A stretch of DNA of 64,000 nt from Camelus bactrianus. Lineage: Eukaryota > Chordata > Mammalia > Artiodactyla > Camelidae. Numbering within the stretch: the first letter of the stretch is position 1; every line of letters starts with the position of its first letter. The stretch spans positions 64,097,501 to 64,161,500 of the forward strand of contig NC_133544.1 of the NCBI RefSeq assembly GCF_048773025.1. Reading direction: 5' to 3'. Position numbers and translations under genes: made by a program. A model generated the notes under the pieces. That model was not told where the DNA came from. It was given only the letters and a program-made list of their open reading frames with translations, and made no database searches. This document shows positions 1-11,429 of the stretch, one piece after another.

Positions 1-236
1 AAGGAACTATGGTAACAGACTTTGTTTTTACTCTCATCATTAAAGTGCCTTGCATGAGGCATGTTTACTTGTTTTTCTGCTGTGTTCCTAGAACACAGGA
101 TTTGGATGACTCTCACACCAGCAAGAAAGCCTGGGGTGGGTGGTGGGTGACAACGCAGTAGCTTAGCTCCTGGTTCCTGAACCAGAGTAGATCATAAGGT
201 CAGACACTCAGCACCCGAGTACCAATTGCTGCTCAG
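1..236. other. 3' flank of the TRAV9-like gene, nothing recognised
   Basis: No coding sequence, repeat family or recombination signal was recognised between the window edge and the nonamer of the first V gene. Confidence 0.5.
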
Positions 237-275
237 AGTTTGTGCTCAGCTCCCCCTGCAGCTCCTGTCACTGTG
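237..275 (-). promoter_or_regulatory. V-RSS of the TRAV9-like gene (23-bp spacer)
   Basis: On the minus strand the V exon is followed directly by the heptamer CACAGTG (269-275), a 23-bp spacer (246-268) and the nonamer GCACAAACT (237-245). The heptamer is perfect and the nonamer keeps the A-rich core of ACAAAAACC. This is the site where RAG would join the gene to a J (or D) segment. Confidence 0.9.
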
Positions 276-762
276 TCACCCAGAGCACAGTAGTACACGG
301 CCGAGTCTGCCCCTTGGACTGAGGCTTTCTCCAAGTGGAAGGAATTTGGTTTTCTGTGGTGCGTGGCTTTAAAACCTTTGTTGCTTGCCATCTCGTTGTC
401 CCTCGAGGCTTTCAGGAGGAGCTGTGGACCCTCTCCGGGGTACTGGACATACCAGAAAAGGGCAGGGTACTGTGTAGTTTCATAGGAGCAGTTGACAATC
501 AGGGAATCCCCTTCTGAGGGGGTCACTTGGCCTTCAGTCTGGGACACTGAGTCTTCATTGCTTCCTCCTGAAAAAAAAAAAAAAGATTCTGGTTACCTTG
601 GCATGATCTGGGTTCTACCCCTTAGTGAAAACTGTGGTTAAAGATTACACCATCAGGAATGGAATGGAATGAAACACTCCATGTGCCATTTAAGCTTTAT
701 GTACCATTTTACTTACCAAACATTAAGAATAGCACAATCACTATTCCTGGAGAAGAGTTCAT
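276..762 (-). CDS. TRAV9: T-cell receptor alpha V gene, TRAV9 subgroup
   Basis: Germline V segment for the TCR alpha chain. L-PART1 is 717-762 (ATG at 762; MNSSPGIVIVLFLMF plus one base, donor GTAAGT). The V exon is 276-567, with the acceptor in a long T tract followed by CAG. Joining in phase gives a leader continuing GSNEDSVSQTEGQVT. The V domain shows the first cysteine in IVNCSYE, the core tryptophan in LFWYVQYPGEG and the second cysteine in AVYYCALGD. The FR3 'SFHLEKASVQ' and FR2 'PGEGPQLLLKA' match human TRAV9-2 and the related mouse family. Both splice sites, frame and RSS are intact, so it looks functional. It is transcribed in the same direction as every other V gene here and lies furthest 3' in the window. 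The subgroup call is by recalled similarity; the member number cannot be assigned. Confidence 0.9.
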
Positions 763-2939
763 TCTTAGAGTCTCTGTTGTCCGTGGGTCTTGAGTGCTTA
801 GCGTAAGAAAAGTTAAGGTCACAACAAAAGGAGGAAAATGAGCTCAGAATTTAAGCAGGAAATATGTATGTCTTAGGAGGATGCACCCCCTTGTGGGCAA
901 GATGCTGTTCTCCTCTCAAAAGTCAGTCCTGTATCTTTACCGCTAGCTTTACTTTTATGACATCTGTTAACTTTCAAGACGATCCTTTGTAAATCCAACG
1001 AATAGTTGGTATTTTTCATAAGCCTATTTTTTCCGCAGCACACAACCTGACATGGAAGCTTCATACCATGACATTTCTGAGATACATTCAATCTTATTTT
1101 TTCTTGTTTAGCCATTTCTGGCCTCTTTGTGATCCACTGAAAGATTATATAAGCAAGCTTTAGGGTAAAATCAGAGGAACATTAATAACATATTTAGTCA
1201 TTAGTAGATGATTTTGGATAGCAGAGACAAACTTTTTTAACTACCCTATTCCTAAGCCACTTAGCAAGTAGTTGACAAATATTTTTAAGTGCAGAAATGA
1301 ATGAATACATGAATGATCTTTGGTTGAAGGATTGCTGCTACTTGGAGTACCTTATTATTTCATATCTAAGACATAATTGTAAAGAAAACAATTTAATAAA
1401 AGCTTTCCAAAGAAAAAGGAAATTATACATTACATACATGTTGATTAAAAAGTAAAAAATATATAACTCTTAGTATTGAAGAAATACAGTAATTAAGGTA
1501 ATTGAATTTCTATAAAATTACCTGACCACATTTTCTTTTCCCTTAGGATTTTAATGATTCTCAGATAATCTGATTGGCCTATGTGCGTCAGGTTAATGTT
1601 CTGATACTAAACTTTTTTAGTGGAAATTTCGCTTCAAGTATGCTCTCTACATTCGTCTGTCAACATTACTAACCAATATGGTTCAGCAAAATTATTGTCA
1701 TATGATAGGATATTCAGATGATATGGACTGACCTCAAAAAACAAAATAATGAGCTCAGCTTCTAGCATTAGTAAAGACATGTCTGCTGATGCACAGAAGT
1801 ATTTTATAGCAAGGGTGAAACTTCTTTGTGTAAAGGAGTTAGTTGGTCATCAACTTAAAAATTGGATTTGGAGAGCTCTACACTTATCAAATCATAATCT
1901 CCAAAATTAAAGTCTGAGAAGTTAAGATAGTTTGCACTGTAGCCAGTGTTATACAAATTTACAGAACAATCTTCAGGAACTCTGAACTAAGAGGACAGTC
2001 AAGGTCTCAGTGAAGCACTGTTGGAGACAGCATGGGAAAATGTCTCCAACCCTCACAGATTTTTAAAGCCATTCTCTTTTCATGGTAGTACTGATGTCAT
2101 AGTAGCAAAAAAAAAAAAAAAAAAAGTACTGCTTACTCTCTCTATTCTTGCCCATTCAGCTTTTAACAAAAACTCTGAACGTTCGCAGGACAAACTTAAG
2201 GAAAGGATGCCTTTCATCTGTGAAGCCCTACTAACATGTATCAGAATGTGTAAGCCTTTTTCTTTATGCCTCCTGGAAAACTCACTCTCTACCAATTCAG
2301 AAAAGCCAAGTACATGGTCCTGCATCAAGGTGTAAATAGTAACAAGCTCCAGACTTGAGTAGAAAATTTAGGCCTAAATATTCTTTAGGTTCATAAGCAC
2401 TTCTCTCTTCCTTTTCTCTTCTATCCTGCGTCAAATGTCTGTGAGCAAGCAGTGTCTTCCTCTTGTTTTCCTGGTTCTTTTGGCACATGCCTCTAATCTA
2501 CACTACCCAAAGTCAAAGTAGAAATAAATAGAGTGAACAGTCTTACTTTCCATGACTTCCTTTACTTTTTCAAGTCAACCTTGTCCCTTGTGATGTGGCA
2601 GCCCTGCATTCCTCTGAGGGAATTTGTCATCCACACCGTGAGTTCATAAGTGCAGTAGGTGAAATGTCAAGGCACCGTAGCAGTAGGTTTGAGTGGAGGG
2701 TATGAGGACTGTGTAACCAAAACCAAAAACTGCTTAAGCTAATGACAAGCTAACAATAGATTTTATTTAGATGCCCTGACTTTGAGAGCTCAGAAGCTCT
2801 GCTTAAGGGACTTAGATGTACCCAGATGTATCAGTCAAAATACAGTCAGGAAAACAGAAACAAGTCCAAATATTTTAAGTAGAAAGAAATTCAATACAGG
2901 GAATTAGACATTAGTTGAGCCTAAGACTATCGCTGATGG
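763..2939. other. Upstream flank of TRAV9-like gene, no gene recognised
   Basis: AT-rich sequence without convincing coding potential. It includes a 19-base A run at 2107-2125. The short open frames are low complexity or out of any known family. The TRAV9 promoter must lie just above position 762, but no diagnostic motif was identified. Confidence 0.4.
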
Positions 2940-3340
2940 CGTTGCACAAATGTCCATCAAAAAGGGGAACTTATAGTATATTCATAAAGTGAGAGACTAC
3001 ATACCAGTTAAAGTAATGAAACATATCTCTATGCATAAATTTTTCTGTATTTCAGAAACATACTTAACAAAAAATGTAAATTTCACATTTATACATACAA
3101 TGGGATAGTGTTCACATAAATTTTAAGAACACAAAGAAAATCACCACATATTGTTTAGAAATAAACTTACATGTATTAGAAATATAAAAACATGGACTTG
3201 AGAAACAAAATTCATAGTTTGTCCTGGGAAAGGGAAGAAGGAAGACTGAGGACAAAAATAAGAGATGGCAATTTTATTTGTAATGTTTTATTTTAAAAAT
3301 TGGAACTTCACATTTGAGTAACTATTCCAAAGAATAGTTT
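2940..3340 (+). repeat. Old LINE-1 3' fragment
   Basis: Contains the 'caaatgtccatcaa..gggaac..ttatagtatattcata..' series followed by a 'gggaaagggaag' stretch, resembling the 3' UTR region of old mammalian L1M elements in plus orientation. It is strongly diverged, and the boundaries are approximate. Confidence 0.5.
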
Positions 3341-3434
3341 GGGGAGGAGCCAGTATAAGTATGAATTTTTTTGACTAGGAAATATATGTAATCAAGAATA
3401 CATCTTGATACAAGATTACCACTAATCACACACA

Positions 3435-3610
3435 CACAAAAAACCCCAGATATCTCAATTAATGATTTTAGTGCTTATCTGATTTGGAAGATGCAAGAAT
3501 ATGGGGGTTATTGAAATTCTTCCTTAGATGTGCATCATAACTTTCTAGGAGCCAAAACACAGAATGTTTTATCCTGAATTCCTTTCAGGGTACACTGAAG
3601 TTCAGTGACT
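3435..3610 (-). repeat. Interspersed repeat, probably LTR-type, older copy
   Basis: The stretch from 'ccagatatctcaattaa' to 'cctttcaggg' lines up with part of the better preserved copy at about 26.69-27.05 kb. The shared order is: ccagatatctcaa, then a t(t/a)agtgctt-like block, then attgaaat.attcct, then ctaggagccaa/ctagggccaga, then 'atcctga.tccct'. It is treated as a fossil of an unassigned LTR-like family. Confidence 0.4.
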
Positions 3611-5356
3611 GTAACAGGTAATGACTTGATCCTTGTAGAACTGAAATGTGAGCAATGTGTATTGTTTACAGCATATTTATTAACATGGAAAAATATCGAT
3701 ACTATTTTTTAAATATTACAATTTGTTCATATGGCAAATATAATTATTTTTTAAAAATCAGAAATTTCTTTTCTCTCCTTAGTGTATTTATGCATAATGT
3801 AAAGTTTTTTCCAATTATAAAGTAATTATGTAAATAAAACAAACTGATATCTGAGGCAGGATTGACAGTGTTAGAATAGATGTTTTCTCAGGTTCTTGAG
3901 GCCCTTGGTGCCAGGAGTTATATTTCCTCAATACACAGCTTCAGTTTGGAGTTAAAAAAGAAAAAGAAAAACAAAGACATTCTCCTTCTCATACATTCTG
4001 ACAGAGCACTTGCTTGTAGTCATTTTGGGTCATGAAACTGAGTTGGTGACCAAGTCTTATAAAGATAATTAGCCTTTCAGAGACAGTAGAGAGTATAGTC
4101 TGGAAAACAACACAGATTAAATAAGCATAAATTTATTATGAATAATTTTATTTCTCTTACCCCATATCCAGAAATCCTTTAAATGCATATAACACAAACA
4201 GCCATATCAGTATGACCTGAAAAGTGTTATCCCTACTGGTGTCCCCTTTGGCTAAAGTAAATCACTGACCACAATCCACTATTATTGCTGTATCTTTGGA
4301 TTCCTATCATCTTAATCTCTTACTCATCACAGTATCAGGAAGTACAGAGCTGAAAAGCCCAACCCTCCTCCATGCCTTTCACTTTAACTTTGCTGTAAAG
4401 TTGTCATTAACTTTCAAGGTTTGGGGTACTTAAGAATACAGTCTTCTTATAGAGTTTTTTCATCCTAGCCAGGGGAAAGTCATGTGTCTCTCACATGCTC
4501 TTTGACTGTTTAATTTTTGTTGCAATTCTTAATCAGCATGTCTTCAGGAGCCAGATATTGCTAAACTTTGCACACCATTATAGCAACGTCAAACAGATGA
4601 GAACCAATGTCTACATTGTCAACATTCCAACAGTGAAACCATATGAAGACAGAATGAAAGTAAAAAAGAAAACTCCGACAGTATTTGTGAGAAACTGGCC
4701 AAAGTTACTATCCCACCAATTCTGAAGATTTCTAATAACAAACATCCTTGCTAGAATTTAAGATGTTAAAAGAATAGAAATCCGTTGTTAAAATTGGGGG
4801 AAATAAAGCAAGCTTTACTTTAAAACAAATGGAATTTGTCATCTACGTTTATCATCTCCTCTCACCTAAATAGTCTTTGAACAGATACTAAAAATTTTAG
4901 TTATTCACCTTTCTTTCTTCAATATTCCTAGTAAATTACTAACAGTTACATAAGGACGCCATATTGTAAGCCATTCTCCATCCCAATCATCTTCTCCCTC
5001 CTAGATGGGGCACCTAAAAATGAGCGGAAATAACAGCACAGAGTGGAGCCAAAAAGAAAGATTCCAGGAAAACTAGTTTAAATTTACCAGATTGGGAAGG
5101 CAGTAAGTTTGTAAGAAGGAGATAAGTCATCAAAAGGAGTTCACATTTGTTTTGGATTGTTGAAAGAGAAAATGGTGAATGAAAAGTAAAAACTCCTGTG
5201 CTGTGTCCCACTTCTCATATCTGACCATGTATCTGCCTCCCACTGGCTCAGCAAGTCCCTGAGCACCTCTTTACTGGGTCATAATAACATCAAGACTTCT
5301 GCTCTGTCAAAATTCAAAATCTTTCAGATGCACTTATCCTCCTTAGAGAGTCACAG

Positions 5357-5405
5357 AGTTTGTGTTCAGCCCCCCCCCCCCCCCCCCGCAGACTCAGGCA
5401 CTGTG
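5357..5405 (-). promoter_or_regulatory. V-RSS of the TRAV8-like gene with a 33-bp spacer
   Basis: The heptamer CACAGTG (5399-5405) and nonamer ACACAAACT (5357-5365) are good on the minus strand. The spacer between them (5366-5398) is 33 bp instead of 23 because it contains a run of 18 C on the plus strand (5370-5387). The extra length is exactly 10 bp, about one helical turn. The run may be a true expansion or a homopolymer length error in the assembly. Confidence 0.85.
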
Positions 5406-5878
5406 TCACCCACAGCACAGAAGTACTCTGCCGAGTCGCTCCAATGGGCTGACGTTTTCTTCAGGTGGAAGGAGGTTTCATTCCTCCTAAATTCAGCCAC
5501 AAAACCTTTGATTCCTGAAACAAGGTTGTTTCCAGACGTGTACTTCAGGAGAAGCTGGAGTCCTTGGTTGGGGTACCATACGTACCAGAAGAGAGACGGT
5601 GGATAAGAGGATGAGTAGTTGCACCTCAGCTCCAGGCGGGCTCCTTCAGGGACAGTGATGCCGTGCCTGTCAGGCTGGGTCACTGACTGGGCTCCAGCTC
5701 CTCCTGAAACATCAATGCTGTGTCAGTGAGACCACAACAGACTTACCTATTAACAGACGGTTTCTCTATTCAGAGTCCAGTTGCAATACTGTACTTCTAG
5801 GGAACAAGAAGATGGAAATGAATTTTACTCACTCAGGGCAAAAAGTGTCATAAGCACCAATACGGGAACCAAGCTCAT
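5406..5878 (-). CDS. TRAV8: T-cell receptor alpha V gene, TRAV8 subgroup
   Basis: L-PART1 is 5833-5878 (ATG at 5878; [15 protein letters not shown] plus one base, donor GTGAGT). The V exon is 5406-5703, with acceptor TGATGTTTCAG. The joined sequence reads [14 protein letters not shown] at the mature start. The first cysteine is in ELRCNYSSS, the tryptophan in [12 protein letters not shown] and the second cysteine in AEYFCAVGD. '[19 protein letters not shown]' and '[20 protein letters not shown]' match the human TRAV8 family. FR2 has W where TRAV8 usually has Q (WYVWYP versus WYVQYP). The exons and splice sites are sound, so the gene is an intact reading frame. Its recombination signal is abnormal (33-bp spacer), which may make it poorly rearranging. 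The member number within TRAV8 cannot be given. Confidence 0.88.
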
Positions 5879-8800
5879 AGCTGAGCAGTGAAGAAGCTGT
5901 GGGAGACTTTTTGAAGCTCTTCCCTGAGCAGGAAGGAATATGCTGAGGAAACAGCACTCTTGACTAAGGAAGAACAGGTATGGCTGGTGTTCTAGAACCT
6001 TGCCTAAGCACGTTCCAGAGATGTTTGGAAGTCTCTTCCTTGACAAGTCTGGATGTTTTTCGGCTTCTAAATGCTCCTCACGTACCAATGTCTGCAAAGA
6101 GCTCCAGCTGGACACCTCAGCCCGCTCTGTGAAGGAGGAGCTAAAGGACTGATGCTGGCCTTCAACTGTAATTCTAGTTGTGCAACATCACCCTCTGGAG
6201 GCCAAACAGAAGTAGTTCTTCTGGTACACCTTGCCATATCCCTTGCTAATTCAGGCATTATTAGAGAGGGACTTGGGCAAACTTCTAACATCAGATAACT
6301 CAGGACTATTCCTTCCTTTCAGTTGAAACCATATGGTCATAACCCCCACAGATGCCGTTTTTCTTGTCCTTACGATTTCAGAGGCATGATGTGATTTGTG
6401 ATTGTTCTGACATTTTCTACTTCCCCGATATATGAGTATGTGACCCTCTATGATCCACACTGTTCATCCCAGGTGTGAAGACACACAAGACAAGAGAAAT
6501 TAAAAGACTTTACAAAAAGATTGATCGGATGAGGACAGTAGTCTTCTGAGTCATTACTCATAGCAGGTTACATGGAAAGCATCAGAATAATACTTAGGGC
6601 AAGGAAATCAAGTAGATTGACTCAGGCTCAGTTTTAGTTATGGAGTTGCTGGCAGGTTAAATTAGGGCCTCATGACAATTAAAACACACAATTGTTGCTA
6701 GAAAAAGATTAAAAGAAGGAATACCCATCACTTCCACAGAATACGTCCCAAAATCATCTATTCCAAAAAGGCAAGGCCATTCTAGCAGAAGGTGCAATCA
6801 AGAATGGGGATTTTTAGGCTAAAAAAGGTTAAAAAATAAAAAAGAAGGCAAGTTCTTCTCAGTAGATAAGTGGTTAAAAGAACATAAAAAATGAGAAAAT
6901 GATGAAAGTATACTGTTTCTTTCCAAAGTAAAAATGAAAGTGATTAGAAACTGCAGAGGGGGAAATGTACAAGAAAGGGGCGCACTAAATGTAAAATTAT
7001 TTTAAGAAACTTAGGGAATTTGGGAAAAGAAAAACCAACTAATGATGCTAGGAACAACTTTCTTTGGCTACTACATTGGGTTTTTAGACAGGAAATGTCC
7101 AATCCACATTGCTTTGTATGTAGTGAACAAAATAACAAGATATCATATTTATAATAATATAATGGCATTTATTATTTACTAATTTTATAAACCAATCTCT
7201 AGACAAAAATGAATAAAAATATTGACAATTGAAAGAACAAAAAGGTACCAACACAGTGGACAGTGTAAGGGGACAGAGCAGGCAGGAAGGGCTGAGCGGG
7301 AGCCTTGGTGGCTTCAACTCACATGGAGGAGAATGAACACACTGACCAACATGATGGACTGACAGATAGAGGTGCATGCTTCATATTTGAAAAAACAGAA
7401 GTAAATAGTAGTATCACTGTCGAATATGATATAAGTGAGCAGCAAAGTCTGCTTTTATTGTGGGGAATGAATGAATATTAACTAAACTTGGTTAAACATA
7501 GAGGAGTTTTCTGGTTTCTCATCATTTCAACTAAGGCTAAGGACAATATGGATAAGTTTCTATAAAATCTAAATTGAAAAGTTAGATCCATCCAACAGGA
7601 CTTGGTAAGAGTGATAAACTTGCCCTGAGACCCTAAGCCCTTCACCTGCCCCCATCCTAGGGGAGAAGTTCAGATGTAGAAAGGAAGAGAGAATTATTTG
7701 GAAATTCTTCAGAGACAGGTCTCTGTGGGATTTCCTCTGTCTTTGTTCCAGGAAAGAGAATATTGTCTCCTCCTTTAAGCTAACTGAGGGTAGCATCAGA
7801 ACTCTTCAGAAAGCTGGGAAATAATTTGCCAGAGGCTAAGACTGAGACATATTTCTCCTCAGCTGAATGCTTGCTGCAATGCAGAAACTTGCAGGAGAGG
7901 CCTGCCCTGCTCTGCCAACAGAAGGGAGCACAAGAAAGTTCCTAGGATGATCTGATATCTGTCCTCCTGTAGTTTGAGGGGACAGAGACTGGTGTCTGAC
8001 TCTTGCCTGGAAAGATCTGTGGGAAGAGGTCTGCTGGGACCACCTCTGTTGGCAGAGTGAGGAGAGAGAGTTTCTAATTGCCTCATTCTTAAATAATAAA
8101 GTAACCAGGAATCAGCAGAAATTTAGAGAAAGTCTGCCATGCGAATGAAATTGAGATAAACAAATTTAAAATGACCCTAAAGACAGCAGAGATAATTCAA
8201 TAAACAGGAAAAAAAAAAAGGTTTACAAAAATTCTAATTGACCGTCTCAAAGAAATGTAATTAAACAACTAGACCACAATGGAACAGGAGCATAATGGCC
8301 TCTAGGAAGAAAGGGAATTTGAAAGAATAAATTAAATTGAGGAGTTTAAAGAGATTGATATTGGGATTAAAAGTAGGGGGAAAGAAAGAAATTAGAAACT
8401 ATGAAAAAGAAAAAACTATACAAGAAAGGATATGTAATTATGGTATATTTTTACTTGTGGTGATAGTTGTAATACCTACCCTATTATTATTAATTTTCAG
8501 CTTTAAAGATCAACTCATCCAGAGGATATGACCTAACTCTCAAAAGACAATCACCTAATATTTTCCAAAGTCTTGGCTCACAAGGTCTTTAATTCTTATC
8601 TCACACATAATCTACTTATTATACATAATTAATATTCTTATATTTTATGGAAAAGTTCTAAAAGTTTATACATCAAAAAGTAAATTATGGTTATCTAAGG
8701 ATATTGAGATAAGGGGACATTTTTATTTCTTTGTCCATTTTATTTATCACTGTTCTCTAGATTTTCTACTGCTATGGTAATGCTTTATTACATTGATGAT

Positions 8801-9350
8801 TCTCAATGAATCATGCTTCCTGATACTCACAGCCTTGCATAGTCCCTTCCCCTCTCCATGAATCTGGGAGGGCCCTGTGATTCACATAACCAATGAGATT
8901 TTCTCTGTAATTATACAAAGCTCTGAACATTTTGTAATCATTTATTAATACAGACAGTCCTTAGCCTGGAGGCAGAGTTGCTCATCCATTCCTGGGAGTC
9001 CAGAATCACCAATCATTCCACGAATCATCACTTATCTGTTTGAACCTTGAAAGCTTCATGGTGGGGATCATTTGGCCAAAAAAGTCATGTGATCTTGTAC
9101 AGAAAAACAGCTGATCAATTTGTTGATTTTTTTTTTTTTTTTTTTGGTCAGAGATAACAAGACCAAGAGTTTTCTCTCCCTGAAAAAAAGTTCTTATATT
9201 TGTTTAGGTCTTCTTCATTTTATGATAAGATTTGATGTCATCTTCCAATACCTCTGTAGGGTTGGCAGATCAGGTTTAATAACTTCAGAATGTACAGAAA
9301 TGATAATGCAAGATATTGACAGCATTTGTCTAATGAGAGCTGATTAAGTG
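5879..9350. other. Intergenic stretch upstream of the TRAV8-like gene
   Basis: No gene was recognised over 3.5 kb. It holds the presumptive TRAV8 promoter (first few hundred bases above 5878), AT-rich unique-looking sequence and a T run at 9127-9146. Human TRAV6 and TRAV7 would be expected in this interval and the next; no leader, FR or RSS signature of either was seen. Confidence 0.4.
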
Positions 9351-9354
9351 CAGG

Positions 9355-9545
9355 ATCTTTGGCGTAATGTTATTTCAACCTCCTAACAACCCTGGAACAT
9401 GTATTGTGACCCCCATTGACAGAAGCGGTATTGAAGCTCAGCTACCATAAGTATTTGATTCAAGTCAAACTTAAGAGTAACAGGTCTCAGATTCAAACCC
9501 AGGAATGCCTGGCTCCAGAGCTTATTCTTTTTCCACTGTTTCGCT
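9355..9545 (-). repeat. MIR-type SINE remnant
   Basis: The reverse-orientation MIR order is visible: 'cctcctaacaaccctgg', 'cccattgacagaagcgg.attgaagctcag', 'agattcaaacccaggaatgcctggctccagagct'. It is strongly diverged. Confidence 0.65.
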
Positions 9546-10097
9546 ACTTGAGGCCACGTAGCAAAGATGAAGCACAGCTAGAATTAGAACTGACTGCTTC
9601 TAACTCCAGTGCTCTTTCAACCATCACTCACTGGCTATTATTCTAAAATGTTCAACATGCAGATTCCTGTTTATAAAACTAGAACTTAAAATTAGACCTA
9701 ACTGTGTTGTTTCCTCATAGCCCATGGCTCCTTGAGAGAACCTGGACCATATTTCTGGTTCCTCTGTCTCTGAGACAAAGCTTTTTTCCTCTAGACTTAC
9801 AGCCAAGGCATTATTCAACTGTGATCTCATGAACAGGGAAGGAATGAAACTCCAATGTGGAAAGAAAACATTTTGAAGGTTTATCCAGGCTAATATTCCA
9901 CCTATAATTTCCTTTTGTGGCTCAATTATCTCTGGAATAGTCTAACATCTTCCTTAGATAACCACACACAGCCTCTCAGATACGATATAGGTATTTATTT
10001 TCATAGGCAGATAGAAACCTCACAGAGATTCCTCTCTACCCCACCCTCTCAACTGTCATGTCAGGAGTGTGGCTAGAGGCTCCGGCCACATGGGGAT

Positions 10098-10675
10098 GAC
10101 TGTGAGCTTGCTTTGCGATGTAAGTGTCTGAATCTCCAGCTGTCAAATCTGTGTTGTGCAGAAAGGTGTATTTCTTGTCTTTGTTCAATGCTGTGAATCT
10201 TCTTTTCTCATTTTTTTCCATTTGAGATTATCAAGTCAGAAACCTGGAGCTTTTTCTAAGATATTATCTGTACCATGTGAAGTGCTGGAAATCGTGGTCT
10301 TCTTAAGTGACCTTGAGAGAAGAGCGGGCTGTATCCTAAACGTTCAGTGACCTGGCACTCTGTTCCACCTTCAGCAGGCTCCTCTCCCGTGTTTAGAAAG
10401 ACATCAGCCAAAAGAGATGAGTTTATGGGCTCTGATGATCTAGAATTATCTGCCTTTGCCCAATACTACTTCCCTACCACACCCTAAGATGAGCTAGATG
10501 GAAGCACGCTCCCAGCGCATGGTGTAGCCCTGTCAGTCTCAATAGAAAACGTCAAGTATTGTGTTCCCTGTTGCCAAATTCAGTGACAGCCCCACCAAAA
10601 ATGAGTAATAATAATGTCCTCACAGTCCTGCTGAAGCCACAGGAGCACTGGCAAGTTTCCCAGGAACTGTATTAT
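10098..10675 (-). pseudogene. TRAV5: TRAV5-like V gene relic
   Basis: A degenerate V gene not previously obvious as an open frame. The leader exon is 10624-10675, 52 nt, the same length as human TRAV5 L-PART1, reading IIQFLGNLPVLLWLQQD plus T before a GTGAGG donor. It aligns with the recalled TRAV5 leader KTFAGFSFLFLWLQLDC, but the first codon is ATA, not ATG. The V exon remnant (about 10105-10389) has a VEQSARSLNV-like FR1 followed by a stop. Its FR3 reads RRFTALNKDKKYTFL and then LTAGDSDTYIAKQ, resembling TRAV5 FR3 (RLTVLLNKKDK...TGDSAIYFCAES) with the second cysteine missing. A heptamer-like CACAGTC (10098-10104) follows. The position directly 3' of TRAV4 is where human TRAV5 lies. It is non-functional for several reasons. 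The subgroup call rests on leader, FR3 and position. Confidence 0.68.
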
Positions 10676-11390
10676 TCCCGTCTCCCTTTGGCCCCCAAAG
10701 ACCCAACTCTGAAAAGTGATAATGACCCAGAATCCCTGTTTCTGCTTCATATGTTGCAAAAATAGTCCATCATACAATCAGAAAAAGAAAAACTCTCTCA
10801 CTCCCCACCATCATCATCTCCATTCTCCTTGCCACACCATCCACAACAGGGTAGTGGGACAAAAGGAAAGAGAAAGGGGTCAACAGAGAGCAAAAGATCT
10901 AAACTCAGCGGAGACTTGGAAACCATCTTATAGATGCTTGGAATACCAAAGAAATGTTCAAAATTTGTGTGACAATAAATAATAATCTGACACTTAGGCT
11001 GAATTTTTCAAAAGCTGAAAAACATGCTGTCCAAAATGACCGCATGCAATGTGCATATAAGAGCGTGTAGTGCGTCTGTGTGCGTGCGTGCGCGCATGAG
11101 CTGAGGGGCAACTTTGAGCTAAGTAACAATAGTATAAATACCACAGAGTGCCTGATTTTGTATAATTGAGCAGCTCAGAGACAAAGATGGGAAAAAGTCA
11201 TTACACTGCATTCCTTTTTATTTTTTTTGAAATTTTAGACCATGTAAATGAAACACCTACTTTAAAAGGAAATAAGATCAAATTTTAATATAAAGTAGTA
11301 CATGAGTTTGCTAATACCTTCTGAAAATAATTAGTAAACATTTTAAGAGTGCTACTTTGGGGGTCCCCTGGGCTGTGACTCACCCCATGG
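10676..11390. other. Intergenic stretch between TRAV4 and the TRAV5 relic
   Basis: Nothing coding was recognised. A short TG/CG-alternating tract lies near 11066-11098 ('gtgtagtgcgtctgtgtgcg' and following), and the rest is AT-rich. Confidence 0.4.
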
Positions 11391-11429
11391 GGGATGTTGC
11401 ACAGGTGCAGCCCCCTCTGTCTCACTGTG
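11391..11429 (-). promoter_or_regulatory. V-RSS of TRAV4, weak nonamer
   Basis: A perfect heptamer CACAGTG (11423-11429) follows the V exon. At a 23-bp spacer the nonamer is CAACATCCC; at 22 bp it is GCAACATCC, which is closer to ACAAAAACC (6 of 9). The A tract of the nonamer is interrupted either way. Confidence 0.75.

Noticed and set aside
873-1115. Minus-strand open frame of 80 codons upstream of the TRAV9-like gene
   Set aside because: No similarity to a V gene or other family, no splice context; likely chance.
5825-6115. Long minus-strand frame of 96 codons reading into the TRAV8 leader
   Set aside because: Only the last 15 codons are the real leader exon; the upstream part is 5' UTR and promoter in an open frame.
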